Assembly (NCBI RefSeq): GCF_002019855.1
Contig: NZ_CM007717.1
Coordinates: 4,612,657 to 4,676,656 of the forward strand
From: Streptomyces antibioticus
Lineage (GTDB): Bacteria; Actinomycetota; Actinomycetes; Streptomycetales; Streptomycetaceae
Reading direction: 5' to 3'
Length of the DNA stretch: 64,000 nt
In this document: in pieces, positions 25,787 through 34,468 of the stretch
How the letters are laid out: each line of letters begins with the position of its first letter
How positions within the stretch are numbered: position 1 is the first letter of the stretch
Position numbers and translations under genes: made by a program
The notes under the pieces: model-generated
What the model was told of the DNA's origin: nothing
What the model saw: the letters and a program-made list of their open reading frames with translations, nothing else
Databases searched by the model: none

Positions 25787-27537
25787 CCCCGCCCCGCCCC
25801 CTCACGCCGTACGCCCGCCCGGCCTGGTTCCGTACCGTCGTCGCGCTCTGCCTCGCCGACACGCGTCGACGGCTCAACCTCCTCGTCGGCGCGGGCCCGT
25901 CGGCGCGGGGGCGGCGCCGGGCCGCCTGGGTGGTCGTCGGCGCCGGGGCCGCCGCCGGACTCGGGGCGCTGACGGTCGTCGGACGCACCCTCGGCGCGCT
26001 GGTCCCGCCCGGGGCCGCCGTACGGACGGACCTGGCGGCCTGGACGTGGACGCCGGTCGCGGTGTGGTTCCTCCACCAGATCCTGACCGCCGAACCGGCG
26101 AAGGCCCGCGCCCTGGTCAGCCCGCCCGACGCGAGCGTCCTGCGCACGCTCCCGGTCTCCCGCGCGCAGCTCGTGACCGCCCGGCTCGTCGTCCCCGCCG
26201 CCGGGATCGCCGTTCTGGTCCTGGCCGCAGCCCTCGCCGTCGGCGCGCCCTGGCTGGCGGCGGGCGAGGAGGGCCGCCGGATGCTGCCCGTGTTCCTGCT
26301 GCACTGCGCGGGCTCGGCCATGACCGGGGTGGCCCTGCACATCGCGCTGGTGACGGCCCTGATGGTCAGGGTCGTCCGGATCCCCCACCTGCCGCGCGTC
26401 CTCGTCGCGGCGCTGGCCGGCGGGCTCGTCGGCGCGGTGGCGGCACCGTTCGTACGTGCCCTGACGGGCGGCGGCGGACCCTCCCGGGAGGCCGTGGCCC
26501 GGCTCGTCGGCGACGCGCTCACTGCCGCCCGACCCCACCTGTGGACCGTCGCGCACCGGCCGGAGACAGCAGGCCGGGTGGCGGTCGCCTACGCCGCCGT
26601 GACGGTCGTCCTGGTCGCCGCGGCCGTGTTCCGGCTGCGCGCCACCGTGCGCCGCGACGCCGCCGTGAGCGGCGGGCGCCCCGTGGCCGCCGGGCGGCCG
26701 GCCGGCGCGGGCAGGGGCGGGCGGGCCTGGTCCTCGTCGCCGTACGCCCTGGTCGGGCGGGTGACCTGGCTCCGGTTCCTGCGCGGGCATCCGCAGACGG
26801 TCGGCGGGCTGGCGCGCCTCCAGCGGCTGAGCGTGCTGTCGGGCGCGGGATGTCTGGGTGTCGTCGTCGGGCTCGGCGGGCCGTTGTGGGACCTGCCGTT
26901 CGCCGTCGTGGGCGGGGTGTTCGTGGCCGCCGCGCTGGTCACGACAGGTGAGGTCGTGCAGGTGTGCGGCATCGAGGCGGACCGGGCGGGCTGGGACATG
27001 CTGCGGCAGGCACCGCGCGCCGTCGGCGCCTGGGTCGCCGCGAAGGCCGTCACCGCCTCGGTGGCGGTGGCCGCGGCGACCGGTCCGTTCGCCCTGGGGG
27101 CCGCAGCACTGTGCGGTGTGCACGGCCCGGCCGGGTGGGCGCGGGCGATCCTGGCGCAGACCGTCGTGGCGGTCGCCACCGGCTGCGCCGTCGTCCTCAC
27201 GTACTTCCTCGTGCCCCGCCCCGAGGCGTTCGCCGAGGGCCGGATCACCCGGGCCCCGGCCGCCGAGGTCACGGAGGGGCTGCTCGTCGCGCTCCTCACC
27301 CTGCCGGTCACCGCGGGCGCCGGGCTGAGCGCCGCGCTCGCCCCGGGCGGGGACGCCGGCACCGATCTCGTGCACGCGGCGCTGCTCGCCGTCTCCCTCG
27401 GGGCCGGAGGGGCCGCCCTGCGGGCCACGGCGCGCAGCGATCTGCGGTCGCCGACGGCCGGGACCGGGCCCGACCCCGCGCACACATCAGCACCCGCACC
27501 CTCCGCATCCTCAGGCACCTCCCGGAGCACCTCGTGA
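25783..27537 (+). CDS. Large polytopic membrane protein, probable ABC permease (DUF6297-like)
   Basis: 584 residues, ATGA-coupled to the upstream gene and GTGA-coupled to the ATPase downstream. About twelve hydrophobic helices in two halves, separated near residues 285-320 by a Gly/Ala/Arg linker (RPVAAGRPAGAGRGGRAW). N-terminal landmarks are HQILTAEPAKARALVSPPDA and LRTLPVSRAQLVTARLVVPA, which recall the coupling-helix region of ABC-2-type permeases where chromosomal exporters meet their ATPase. The C-terminal 30 residues are a Ser/Pro/Thr tail. The substrate is unknown. The family name is my best guess. Confidence 0.7.
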   Translation: MTPPRPLTPYARPAWFRTVVALCLADTRRRLNLLVGAGPSARGRRRAAWVVVGAGAAAGLGALTVVGRTLGALVPPGAAVRTDLAAWTWTPVAVWFLHQILTAEPAKARALVSPPDASVLRTLPVSRAQLVTARLVVPAAGIAVLVLAAALAVGAPWLAAGEEGRRMLPVFLLHCAGSAMTGVALHIALVTALMVRVVRIPHLPRVLVAALAGGLVGAVAAPFVRALTGGGGPSREAVARLVGDALTAARPHLWTVAHRPETAGRVAVAYAAVTVVLVAAAVFRLRATVRRDAAVSGGRPVAAGRPAGAGRGGRAWSSSPYALVGRVTWLRFLRGHPQTVGGLARLQRLSVLSGAGCLGVVVGLGGPLWDLPFAVVGGVFVAAALVTTGEVVQVCGIEADRAGWDMLRQAPRAVGAWVAAKAVTASVAVAAATGPFALGAAALCGVHGPAGWARAILAQTVVAVATGCAVVLTYFLVPRPEAFAEGRITRAPAAEVTEGLLVALLTLPVTAGAGLSAALAPGGDAGTDLVHAALLAVSLGAGGAALRATARSDLRSPTAGTGPDPAHTSAPAPSASSGTSRSTS

Positions 27538-28163
27538 TCGACATCGAGAACCTCGTCGTACGCCGTGGCGAGGAATCCGTCCTGCGCGGCCTCACCGCCC
27601 ATGTGCCCGAGGGCACGACGGTGCGCGTCGCCGGCCCGAACGGCAGTGGGAAGAGCACGCTGCTGCATGTGATCGCCGGCCTTCTCACGCCGGACTCGGG
27701 CCGGGTCACCGTCGCCGGTCGGCCGCCCGCCGACCCCGCCGTACGGGCGGTGCGCGGCTTCGTCCAGGAGCCGCCGCCGCTGTACGAACACCTCACCGCA
27801 CAGGAGCAGTTGGGGCTGGTGGCGGGGGTATGGGGACTGCGGGCCGAGAACCTGCGGGAGCGCGCCGCCAGCCTGGGGCTCGACGACCGCTTCGACGTGC
27901 TCGTCGGCGAACTCTCCCTGGGCCAGCGCAAGAAGCTCGGCTATCTCTGCGCCACCGCGCACGAGCCGCGCCTGGTGCTGCTCGACGAGCCCTTCAACGG
28001 ACTGGACGCGGCCGCCGAGCGGGCGGTGCGTGACGACCTCGTCCGCTGGCGGGCGGAGGGCCGCACCCTGATCGTCGTCTCGCACTCCGAGGGCCCGCTG
28101 ACGGACCTGGTGGACACCTCCCTCACCCTCGGCGCCGCGAAGAGCGCGGGGGCCGACGCGTGA
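27534..28163 (+). CDS. ABC transporter ATP-binding protein (partner of the large permease)
   Basis: 209 residues, GTG start overlapping the permease stop. Walker A AGPNGSGKSTLLHVIAGL (about 33), Q-loop VQEPPPLYEHLT, signature ELSLGQRKKLGYL (LSLGQ in place of LSGGQ), Walker B LVLLDEPFNGLD (about 148) and switch His IVVSHSEG. It is a short, nearly single-domain ATPase. It should power the membrane protein encoded just before it. Overlaps the next ATPase gene by 4 bp. Confidence 0.9.
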   Translation: MIDIENLVVRRGEESVLRGLTAHVPEGTTVRVAGPNGSGKSTLLHVIAGLLTPDSGRVTVAGRPPADPAVRAVRGFVQEPPPLYEHLTAQEQLGLVAGVWGLRAENLRERAASLGLDDRFDVLVGELSLGQRKKLGYLCATAHEPRLVLLDEPFNGLDAAAERAVRDDLVRWRAEGRTLIVVSHSEGPLTDLVDTSLTLGAAKSAGADA

Positions 28164-29119
28164 TCGAGGTCGGCGGGCTGGTGAAGTCGTACGGCGCGCG
28201 GCGGGTCCTGGACGGACTGTCGTTCACCGCCGTGCCCGGCCGCGTCACGGCGTTCCTGGGACCCAACGGCGCGGGCAAGAGCACCACCCTGCGGATGATC
28301 CTGGGCCTCGGCACCCCGGACGCGGGCCATGCCCTGGTCCACGGCGTCCCGTACGCCGCACTCCGCGACCCGCTCCGTACCGTGGGCGCACTGCTCGACG
28401 CGTCGGCCTGTCACCCGGCGCGCAGCCCGCACGCCCACCTCCGCTGGCTCGCCCGCACCCACCGGATCCCCCGGGAACGGGTGACCGAGGTGCTCGACCT
28501 CGTCGGCCTCGGTCCCGCCGCGCGACGGCCCGTACGGGGCTTCTCGCTCGGCATGCGGCAACGGCTCGGCATCGCCGTCGCGCTGCTCGGCGACCCGGGG
28601 ACGCTGCTGCTCGACGAGCCGATGAACGGCCTCGACCCCGAAGGCATCCAGTGGCTGCGCGGCCTGCTGCGCGCCCTCGCCGACGAGGGCCGCACCGTCC
28701 TGGTCTCCAGCCACCTCATGCGGGAGATGGCGGTCACCGCCGACCACGTCCTGGTGATCGGCCGCGGCCGGGTCCTCGCCGACGGCAGCCTCGCCTCGCT
28801 CCTTGCGACCGATCCGCCGGCCGTCCGCCTCGTCACGCCCCGACTCCACGAACTGGCCGGCGCGCTGCGCACCGAAGGAGGGCAGGTGGCGTACGACGAG
28901 ACCGGCGAAGGCACCGCCCGACAGGCCGTCGTGACGGGCCTGACGGCCGCCCGGATCGGCGACATCGCCGCCCGGAACGCGTGGAGCGTGCACGAACTCA
29001 CCCCGCTGCGGCCCTCCTTGGAGGAGACGTACCTGCGCCTGACGGCGGAAGCGGTGGAGTACCGGGCGACAACTCCTGTGTCGCCGTCGACTCGGCAGGA
29101 GGCCGCGGTTCATGCGTGA
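28160..29119 (+). CDS. ABC-2 type transporter ATP-binding protein
   Basis: 319 residues, GTG start. Walker A LGPNGAGKSTTLRMILGL (about 33), signature GFSLGMRQRLGIA, Walker B GTLLLDEPMNGLDPEG and switch HLMREMA. A C-terminal ~95-residue extension (RLVTPRLHELAGALRTEGGQ and on) is typical of drug- or antibiotic-exporting ABC-2 ATPases. The partner permease gene starts 8 bp before its stop. Two distinct ATPases in one operon suggest two exporters or a mixed complex. Confidence 0.92.
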   Translation: MIEVGGLVKSYGARRVLDGLSFTAVPGRVTAFLGPNGAGKSTTLRMILGLGTPDAGHALVHGVPYAALRDPLRTVGALLDASACHPARSPHAHLRWLARTHRIPRERVTEVLDLVGLGPAARRPVRGFSLGMRQRLGIAVALLGDPGTLLLDEPMNGLDPEGIQWLRGLLRALADEGRTVLVSSHLMREMAVTADHVLVIGRGRVLADGSLASLLATDPPAVRLVTPRLHELAGALRTEGGQVAYDETGEGTARQAVVTGLTAARIGDIAARNAWSVHELTPLRPSLEETYLRLTAEAVEYRATTPVSPSTRQEAAVHA

Positions 29120-29900
29120 CACATCCGACCGGCGTAGCCCGGGCGGCGGTCTCGGCGACCTCGCCGCCGCCGAGTGGACGAAGCTGCGCACCCTGCGCTC
29201 CACCTGGACCCTGCTCGCCCTCGGCTCGGGTCTCACCGTCCTGGTGAGCCTGCTGTTCTGCGCGCTCATCGGCCCCGAGTTCCGCGACGCGGACCCCGAA
29301 CGGCAGCGGGCGCTCGACCCCGTGGGGCTCAGCTTCACCGGCCTCCAGTTCGGCCAGGTGCCCCTGGTGGTCCTCGCGGTCCTCGCGGTCGGCGGCGAGT
29401 ACGGCACCGGCATGATCCGCACCAGCCTCGCCGCCGTACCGCGCCGGGGCCGACTGCTCACGGCCAAACTCGCGGTCCTCGGCGCGACCGGGCTCGTCTG
29501 GGGTCTGCTCACCGGCGCCGTCGCCCTGACCGCCGGCAGCGCCGTGCTCGGAGCCCCGGCCCCGTTCCACGCGGACGCGGTACGGGCCTTGGCCGGGGCG
29601 GGCGTCTACGCGGGACTGCTCTCGGTGCTCGCGGCGGCGCTCACCTTCGTCGTACGCCGCTCCCTCACCGCCCTCGGCGTGCTGCTCCCCCTCCTGTTCG
29701 TCGTCTCGGGCGCCCTCGCCGCCACCCCTCACCTGCGCCCCCTGGCCCGTCTGCTGCCGGACCGCGCGGGCCTGCGCCTGATGCAGGTGCACCAGGACGC
29801 CGGCGACCTGACCCCGGCGGCGGGCGGCGCCGTCCTGCTGCTGTGGACGCTCCTGGCGGCGGCGTGCTCCTGGCACGCCCTGCGCCGTCAGGAGTGCTGA
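29112..29900 (+). CDS. ABC-2 family transporter permease
   Basis: 262 residues. Starts with a short Arg/Gly tail and the typical LGDLAAAEWTKLRTLRSTWT, followed by six helices (about 36-58, 80-98, 115-140, 155-180, 183-203, 235-255), including the ABC-2 pattern VGGEYGTGMIRTSLAAVPRR. It forms the membrane channel with the preceding ATPase. Last gene of the ABC island. It converges with the aminotransferase 16 bp away and has no clear terminator. Confidence 0.9.
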   Translation: MRDTSDRRSPGGGLGDLAAAEWTKLRTLRSTWTLLALGSGLTVLVSLLFCALIGPEFRDADPERQRALDPVGLSFTGLQFGQVPLVVLAVLAVGGEYGTGMIRTSLAAVPRRGRLLTAKLAVLGATGLVWGLLTGAVALTAGSAVLGAPAPFHADAVRALAGAGVYAGLLSVLAAALTFVVRRSLTALGVLLPLLFVVSGALAATPHLRPLARLLPDRAGLRLMQVHQDAGDLTPAAGGAVLLLWTLLAAACSWHALRRQEC

Positions 29901-29916
29901 GCCGGCGAGCGGCCCG

Positions 29917-31104
29917 TCAGGACGTCAGGCGGCGCAGGCGGTCGGCGGCCTCCGTGAGGACCTCGTCCTTCTTGCAGAAGGCGAAGCGGACCTGGGTGCG
30001 GCCGGCTTCGTGGTTGTCGTAGAAGACGGAGTTGGGGATGGCGACGACGCCGGCGCGTTCGGGGAGGGTGCGGCAGAAGGTGTGGGCGTCCTTCTCGCCG
30101 AAGGGGGTGATGTCGGTGGTGATGAAGTAGGTGCCCCGGGGGAGGTAGACCTCGAAGCCGGCCGCGCGCAGGCCGTCGGCGAGGAGGTCGCGCTTGCGGA
30201 GCAGGTCGGCGCGGAAGCCGTCGAAGTAGGAGTCCGGCAGGCGCAGCGCCTCGGCGATGGCGTACTGGAAGGGGCCCGAGGAGACGTACGTCAGGAACTG
30301 CTTCGCCGACCGCACCGCCGCGACCAGTTCCGGCGGGGCCGTGAGCCAGCCGACCTTCCAGCCGGTGAACGAGAACGTCTTGCCGGCCGAGCTGATCGTG
30401 ACCGTGCGCTCCCGCATGCCCGGCAGGGTCGCCAGGGGGATGTGCTCGGCGTCGTCGAACACCAGGTGCTCGTACACCTCGTCCGTGACGACCAGCAGGT
30501 TCCGCTCGACCGCCAGCTCGGCGATCGCCGTCAGCTCCGCGCGGGTGAGGACCGTGCCGGTCGGGTTGTGCGGGGTGTTGATCAGCAGCAGGCGGGTGCG
30601 GTCCGTGACCGCGGCGCGCAGCTCGTCCAGGTCGAGGCGGAACCGGGTCCGCTCCGCGTCCGGGCGCAGGGTGACCGGCACGCGCGTGGCGCCCGCCATC
30701 GCGATGCACGCCGCGTAGGAGTCGTAGTACGGCTCCAGGGCCACCACCTCGTCACCGGGCTCCAGCAGGGCCAGCAGGGTGGCCGCGATGGCCTCCGTGG
30801 CGCCCGCGGTCACCAGCACCTCGGTGTCGGGGTCGACGACCAGGCCGTAGCGGCGCGCCTGGTGCCCGGCGATCGCGGTGCGCAGTTCGGGGACGCCGGG
30901 CCCCGGCGGGTACTGGTTGCCGCGCCCGTCCCGCAGCGCCCGCACCGCCGCCTCACGGATCTCCTCGGGACCGTCGGTGTCCGGGAACCCCTGACCGAGG
31001 TTGATGGACCCGGTGCTCGCCGCCAGGGCGGACATCTCGGCGAAGATCGTCGTCCCGAACTCGGCGAGGCGGCGGTTGAGGAAGGGGCGTGCGGTGGAGG
31101 TCAT
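29917..31104 (-). CDS. Fold-type I PLP-dependent aminotransferase (class I/II)
   Basis: 395 residues from the ATG at 31104 (AGGA nine bases upstream); an ATG three codons earlier lacks spacing for a ribosome-binding site. INLGQGFPDTDGPEEI, the cofactor region NTPHNPTG and DEVYEHLVFD, and the Schiff-base Lys in SSAGKTFSFTGWKVG (about 235) place it with aspartate/kynurenine/methionine aminotransferases of the YbdL/KAT type. The kynurenine pathway genes 10 kb away make a kynurenine substrate possible, but an amino-acid transaminase of wide range is equally likely. Confidence 0.88.
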   Translation of the reverse strand: MTSTARPFLNRRLAEFGTTIFAEMSALAASTGSINLGQGFPDTDGPEEIREAAVRALRDGRGNQYPPGPGVPELRTAIAGHQARRYGLVVDPDTEVLVTAGATEAIAATLLALLEPGDEVVALEPYYDSYAACIAMAGATRVPVTLRPDAERTRFRLDLDELRAAVTDRTRLLLINTPHNPTGTVLTRAELTAIAELAVERNLLVVTDEVYEHLVFDDAEHIPLATLPGMRERTVTISSAGKTFSFTGWKVGWLTAPPELVAAVRSAKQFLTYVSSGPFQYAIAEALRLPDSYFDGFRADLLRKRDLLADGLRAAGFEVYLPRGTYFITTDITPFGEKDAHTFCRTLPERAGVVAIPNSVFYDNHEAGRTQVRFAFCKKDEVLTEAADRLRRLTS

Positions 31105-31253
31105 GCCGGTCATCCTGCGCCGAAGCTCTGGAGTTCCTCAAGTGTGCTTTGGCAGGCGAGACACGCGGGCATCCCCCGTTCACGCAAGGCCCACGCACCA
31201 AGCGAGGCGCCCACGGGGGGCCGCTTCGGGGGATTCGGAAGGAGGGTGACGCC

Positions 31254-31580
31254 ATGGTCATCGGCATCATCCTGACGTTCGTCGCAGTGTTCTTCGTGGT
31301 GGCCCTGGTGGCCAAGGCCCGCGCCGGCGCCGCCCGGTCGTCGGCGTACCGGTCGGGGCGGTCGTCGTACCGCGGCGGCCGGTCGCGGGGAGGCGTCGGC
31401 GGACGCAGCGGCAGCAGCAGCGGTTCGGGGAGCTGGTGGGCCGGGGACGTGGGGGACAGCGGGTCGTCCTCCTGCGGCTCCGGCGGCCATTCGGGTCACT
31501 CCTGCGGGGGAGGGTCGTCGTCCTGCGGCGGCGGTTCGTCCTGCGGAGGTGGCGGCGGCGGATGCGGCGGAGGGAGCTGA
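31254..31580 (+). CDS. Small membrane protein with Ser/Gly/Cys-rich tail
   Basis: 108 residues, ATG with GGAAGGAGGG upstream. One N-terminal helix (IGIILTFVAVFFVVALVAK, 3-21) is followed by an Arg/Ser/Gly segment. The C-terminal ~45 residues consist almost only of Ser, Gly, His and seven Cys (for example SCGGGSSCGGGGGGCGGGS at the end). The Cys spacing CG3S2-3CG3 looks like metal or disulfide-linking low complexity. No family recognised. The stop codon sits in a 13-bp tandem repeat. Confidence 0.7.
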   Translation: MVIGIILTFVAVFFVVALVAKARAGAARSSAYRSGRSSYRGGRSRGGVGGRSGSSSGSGSWWAGDVGDSGSSSCGSGGHSGHSCGGGSSSCGGGSSCGGGGGGCGGGS

Positions 31581-31625
31581 CGGGGGGAGTTGACGGAGGG
31601 AGCTGACGGGGGGAGCTGACGGGGG
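31575..31625. repeat. Four tandem copies of a 13-bp unit (AG[C/T]TGACGG[G/A]GGG)
   Basis: AGCTGACGGGGGG, AGTTGACGGAGGG, AGCTGACGGGGGG, AGCTGACGGGGG follow head to tail. Each unit holds a TGA. The first provides the stop codon of the Cys-rich protein gene. Confidence 0.8.
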
Positions 31626-31657
31626 CGGCTCGCCTTCCCGCGGAGCGCCGCGCGCGG

Positions 31658-31691
31658 CCGCGGAGCCCGTACCTGACCACGGGCTCCGCGG
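31658..31691 (+). terminator. 13-bp hairpin terminator after the Cys-rich protein gene
   Basis: CCGCGGAGCCCGT (31658-31670) pairs perfectly with ACGGGCTCCGCGG (31679-31691) around ACCTGACC, followed by TCGTACCGT. Confidence 0.8.
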
Positions 31692-32040
31692 TCGTACCGT
31701 ATGCCCGCCGTACGCCCGGCACGGGACGGTGCGGGACGGTGCGGGCACGTGCCCCGATCATGTGCGCGAGGCGTACGCCAGGGCCGCCCGGCGTACGCCG
31801 TGATTGAACAGTTGAGCTGTGGGGCCCTCTGAGGGATGGAAACCCCACGAAGTTGGGTAAAAACGCTGTGGCGGCGCCACCGTTCATGATTCCCTCTAAA
31901 ACACCAACGCAGCCCTCGGACCCCAACCGGCGTCCCACGCGGACGCCCTTCCCGGACCGGGCTGACCGGGGCCGAACACCCGGTGTCGACCGGGGTGCGC
32001 CGGACCTACCCTCTTCTTTGCGTCACCGCGGAGCCGATCC
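31692..32040. other. Intergenic region, no supported gene
   Basis: 349 bp before the DUF2617 gene. A 67-codon plus-strand frame from TTG at 31853 (GKNAVAAPPFMIPSK...) has poor third-position bias and no ribosome-binding site, so I do not call it. It holds an AT-richer patch (GTTGGGTAAAAACGC, around 31853) that might be a promoter for the downstream gene, and a near-palindrome GTGGCGGCGCCAC just after it. Confidence 0.5.
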
Positions 32041-32574
32041 ATGCTCACGACCCTGAACACCTCCTACACCGACACGCGCGCGGCCGATCTCGCCTGGGCC
32101 CTGGGGCGTGAGCCGCTGCCCGCGCTCGCCACCCGGGACCTCGAACTGGGTGGTGCGAAGCTTCAGTTGAGACTGCTCGGAGCCTCCCACCAGGTGCTGC
32201 TGGAGGAGGACCGGGGCTCGTGCTCCGAGACGGTGGCCTGCATCCCCGGCAGCAGCACCCCGCTGCCACTGGGCGTCGCCAAGCGCGTCGGCGACTGGGA
32301 GTACGAGTTCGCCGCGCGCGTCGAGGTCCTCTCGCCGAACCAGTTCGCGGGCCGCGCCCAGGAACTGCTGGCCCTGGTCTCCGACCATCCGCACGGCCTC
32401 GCCGGCGTCTTCCCCGGCAGCCCGCACGCCTTCACCGCCCTCCTCGCCCAGTACCAGGACGGCCAGGTCCACTGGCGGACCTGGCACGCCTACCCGCAGG
32501 ACGGCCAGCTCGTCGCCACCCGGACCCGGGTGGGCGTCCGGGTACCGGTTCCGGCGGGACGGACCGGGGCGTGA
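32041..32574 (+). CDS. DUF2617 family protein
   Basis: 177 residues from the ATG with CGGAGCCGATCC upstream. MLTTLNTSYTDTRAADLAWA opens it. Inner landmarks are LQLRLLGASHQVLLEEDRGS, CSETVACIPGS and YEFAARVEVLSPNQFAGRAQ, then VHWRTWHAYPQDGQLVATRT at the end, matching DUF2617, a conserved actinobacterial family of unknown function. It stands next to the spermidine-synthase gene. Soluble, no signal. Confidence 0.85.
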   Translation: MLTTLNTSYTDTRAADLAWALGREPLPALATRDLELGGAKLQLRLLGASHQVLLEEDRGSCSETVACIPGSSTPLPLGVAKRVGDWEYEFAARVEVLSPNQFAGRAQELLALVSDHPHGLAGVFPGSPHAFTALLAQYQDGQVHWRTWHAYPQDGQLVATRTRVGVRVPVPAGRTGA

Positions 32575-32755
32575 GAGGCCGGGGCATGAGAGACCAGGAT
32601 TTGAGGGGCGTGCCGGGCATGGGGGGCCGGGTGCGAGGTGCGTCAGGGGCGCGTTCGAGCGCGCGTTCAGGGGCGGGCGCGGGGCAGGTTTGAGGCGCAG
32701 GTTCCACACGTGTGGGTGACGTTGCGTCCCGCGGCCGTGACGTAACGTCGCAGTC

Positions 32756-34366
32756 GTGATCGAACCGCACGCGCCGGCCCCGCCCGGTGCCCCGCCGTCC
32801 CGGGGCAGCCCCGCGCGGCTGCCCGTCCGGCCGGACACCGGGCGGTTCCTGGTTCTCACGTGCGTCTTCGTCTGCGCCGCCTGCGGACTCGTCTACGAAC
32901 TCGAACTGGTCGCGCTCGCCTCCTATCTGATGGGCGACTCCGTCACCCAGGCGTCCGTCGTGCTGTCCGTCATGGTCTTCGCGATGGGCCTCGGCTCCCT
33001 CGCCGCCAAACGGCTGCGCCGCTTCGCCGCGGCCGGCTTCGGCGCGCTGGAGATCGGCCTCGCCCTGATCGGCGGATCCAGCGCCATGGCGCTCTACGCC
33101 GTGTTCGCCTGGACGGGTGACTGGGGCGGCCTGTGGGCCGACGGCCCCCGCGTCCTCCTGGTCGCCTTCTCCCTCGCCATCGGTCTGCTCATCGGCGCCG
33201 AGGTGCCCCTGCTCATGGAGCTGATCCAGCGCGTCCGCCGCCAGGACGCGGGCGGCGCGGTCGCCGACCTCTTCGCCGCGGACTACGTCGGCGCGCTCGT
33301 CGGCGGCCTCGCCTTCCCCTTCCTGCTGCTGCCCTTCTTCGGCCAGCTCACCAGCTCCCTGCTCACCGGCGCGGTCAACGTCATCGCCGGCGGCGCCCTC
33401 GTCCTCGGCCTGTTCCGCCGGGACGTCAGCCGCCGCGCCCGCTGGCTGCTGCTCATCGCCGGCCTCACCGTCCTCGGCATCCTCGGCTCCGCCGCCGTCC
33501 TCGTCGACGACTTCGAGCGCTCCGCCCGCCAGGCGCTCTACGGCGCCGACGTCCGGGTGGCGGTCCGCACCGGCGTCCAGGAGGTCGTCCTCACCGGCGG
33601 CACCGGCGGCCGCCCCCTCGACCTCTATCTCGACGGCCGGCTCCGCGTCGCCGGCCAGGACGAACGCCTCTACCACCAGGCCCTCGTCCAGCCCGCCATG
33701 ACCGGCCGTCACACGCGCGTGCTCGTCCTCGGCGGCGGGGACGGCCTCGCCGCCCGCGAGGTCCTCACCCACCCCGGCGTCCACCGCGTCGACGTCGTCG
33801 AACGCGACCCCGGACTGGTCCGCCTCGCCCGCACCGACCCCGCCCTGTCCCGCCTCAACGCCCACGTCTACGACGACCCGCGCGTCCGGGTCGCCGTCGC
33901 CGACGCCTTCCACTGGCTGCGCGAGGCCCCCGCCGCCTCGTACGACGTGGTGATCGCCGACCTGCCCGACCCCGGCATCACCGACAGCACCAAGCTGTAC
34001 TCCCAGGAGTTCTACGGCCTCGCCCGCCGCGCGCTGGCCCCCGGCGGCCGGCTCGTGGTGCACGGCGGGCCGGTGGCGACGCGTGCGCGCGCGTTCTGGA
34101 CGGTCGAGACGACCGTGCGCGCGGCCGGCCTGCGCACCGTCCCCTACCGCGTGACCGGGGACGCCGGCCGTGCCGTCCACGCGCCCCGCGACTGGGGGTT
34201 CGTGCTGGCCGCCGCCGCTGCCCGGCCCGCCCTGCGCCTCGACTCGCACGGCGGCGCGGCCTCCGGAGCGCTCACCGAGGAGGGGCTCGCGGCGGACGCG
34301 CGCGCGGTGGAGCGGACCCGGGTGGCGGGGCTGCGGGCCTCGACGTTGGTGCATCCGCGGTACTGA
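32756..34366 (+). CDS. speE: Polyamine aminopropyltransferase (spermidine synthase) with N-terminal membrane domain
   Basis: 536 residues from a GTG with a -10-like TAACGT seven bases upstream and no Shine-Dalgarno, so probably leaderless. The first ~250 residues carry about seven helices (starting FLVLTCVFVCAACGLVYELE). The C-terminal half is the spermidine synthase fold: SAM/dcSAM loop RVLVLGGGDGLAAREVL at about 320, acidic VDVVERDPGLVRLAR and catalytic VVIADLPDPGITDSTKLYSQ at about 396. It would transfer an aminopropyl group from decarboxylated SAM to putrescine or a similar amine. Membrane-linked forms are common in actinobacteria. The substrate range is not fixed by sequence. Confidence 0.88.
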   Translation: MIEPHAPAPPGAPPSRGSPARLPVRPDTGRFLVLTCVFVCAACGLVYELELVALASYLMGDSVTQASVVLSVMVFAMGLGSLAAKRLRRFAAAGFGALEIGLALIGGSSAMALYAVFAWTGDWGGLWADGPRVLLVAFSLAIGLLIGAEVPLLMELIQRVRRQDAGGAVADLFAADYVGALVGGLAFPFLLLPFFGQLTSSLLTGAVNVIAGGALVLGLFRRDVSRRARWLLLIAGLTVLGILGSAAVLVDDFERSARQALYGADVRVAVRTGVQEVVLTGGTGGRPLDLYLDGRLRVAGQDERLYHQALVQPAMTGRHTRVLVLGGGDGLAAREVLTHPGVHRVDVVERDPGLVRLARTDPALSRLNAHVYDDPRVRVAVADAFHWLREAPAASYDVVIADLPDPGITDSTKLYSQEFYGLARRALAPGGRLVVHGGPVATRARAFWTVETTVRAAGLRTVPYRVTGDAGRAVHAPRDWGFVLAAAAARPALRLDSHGGAASGALTEEGLAADARAVERTRVAGLRASTLVHPRY

Positions 34367-34468
34367 GGGTTGGACGGGCCGTGGCTCCCGCTCTCTTGCG
34401 GACTCCCGTGGGCCGAATCCCCGTTTCGGCGGGTGCGACGGGGCGACCCGTGGGTAGGCTCGCGCAGC

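Noticed and set aside
31853..32056. 67-codon frame upstream of the DUF2617 gene
   Set aside because: No ribosome-binding site, poor third-position bias, TTG start, and it overlaps the next real gene.
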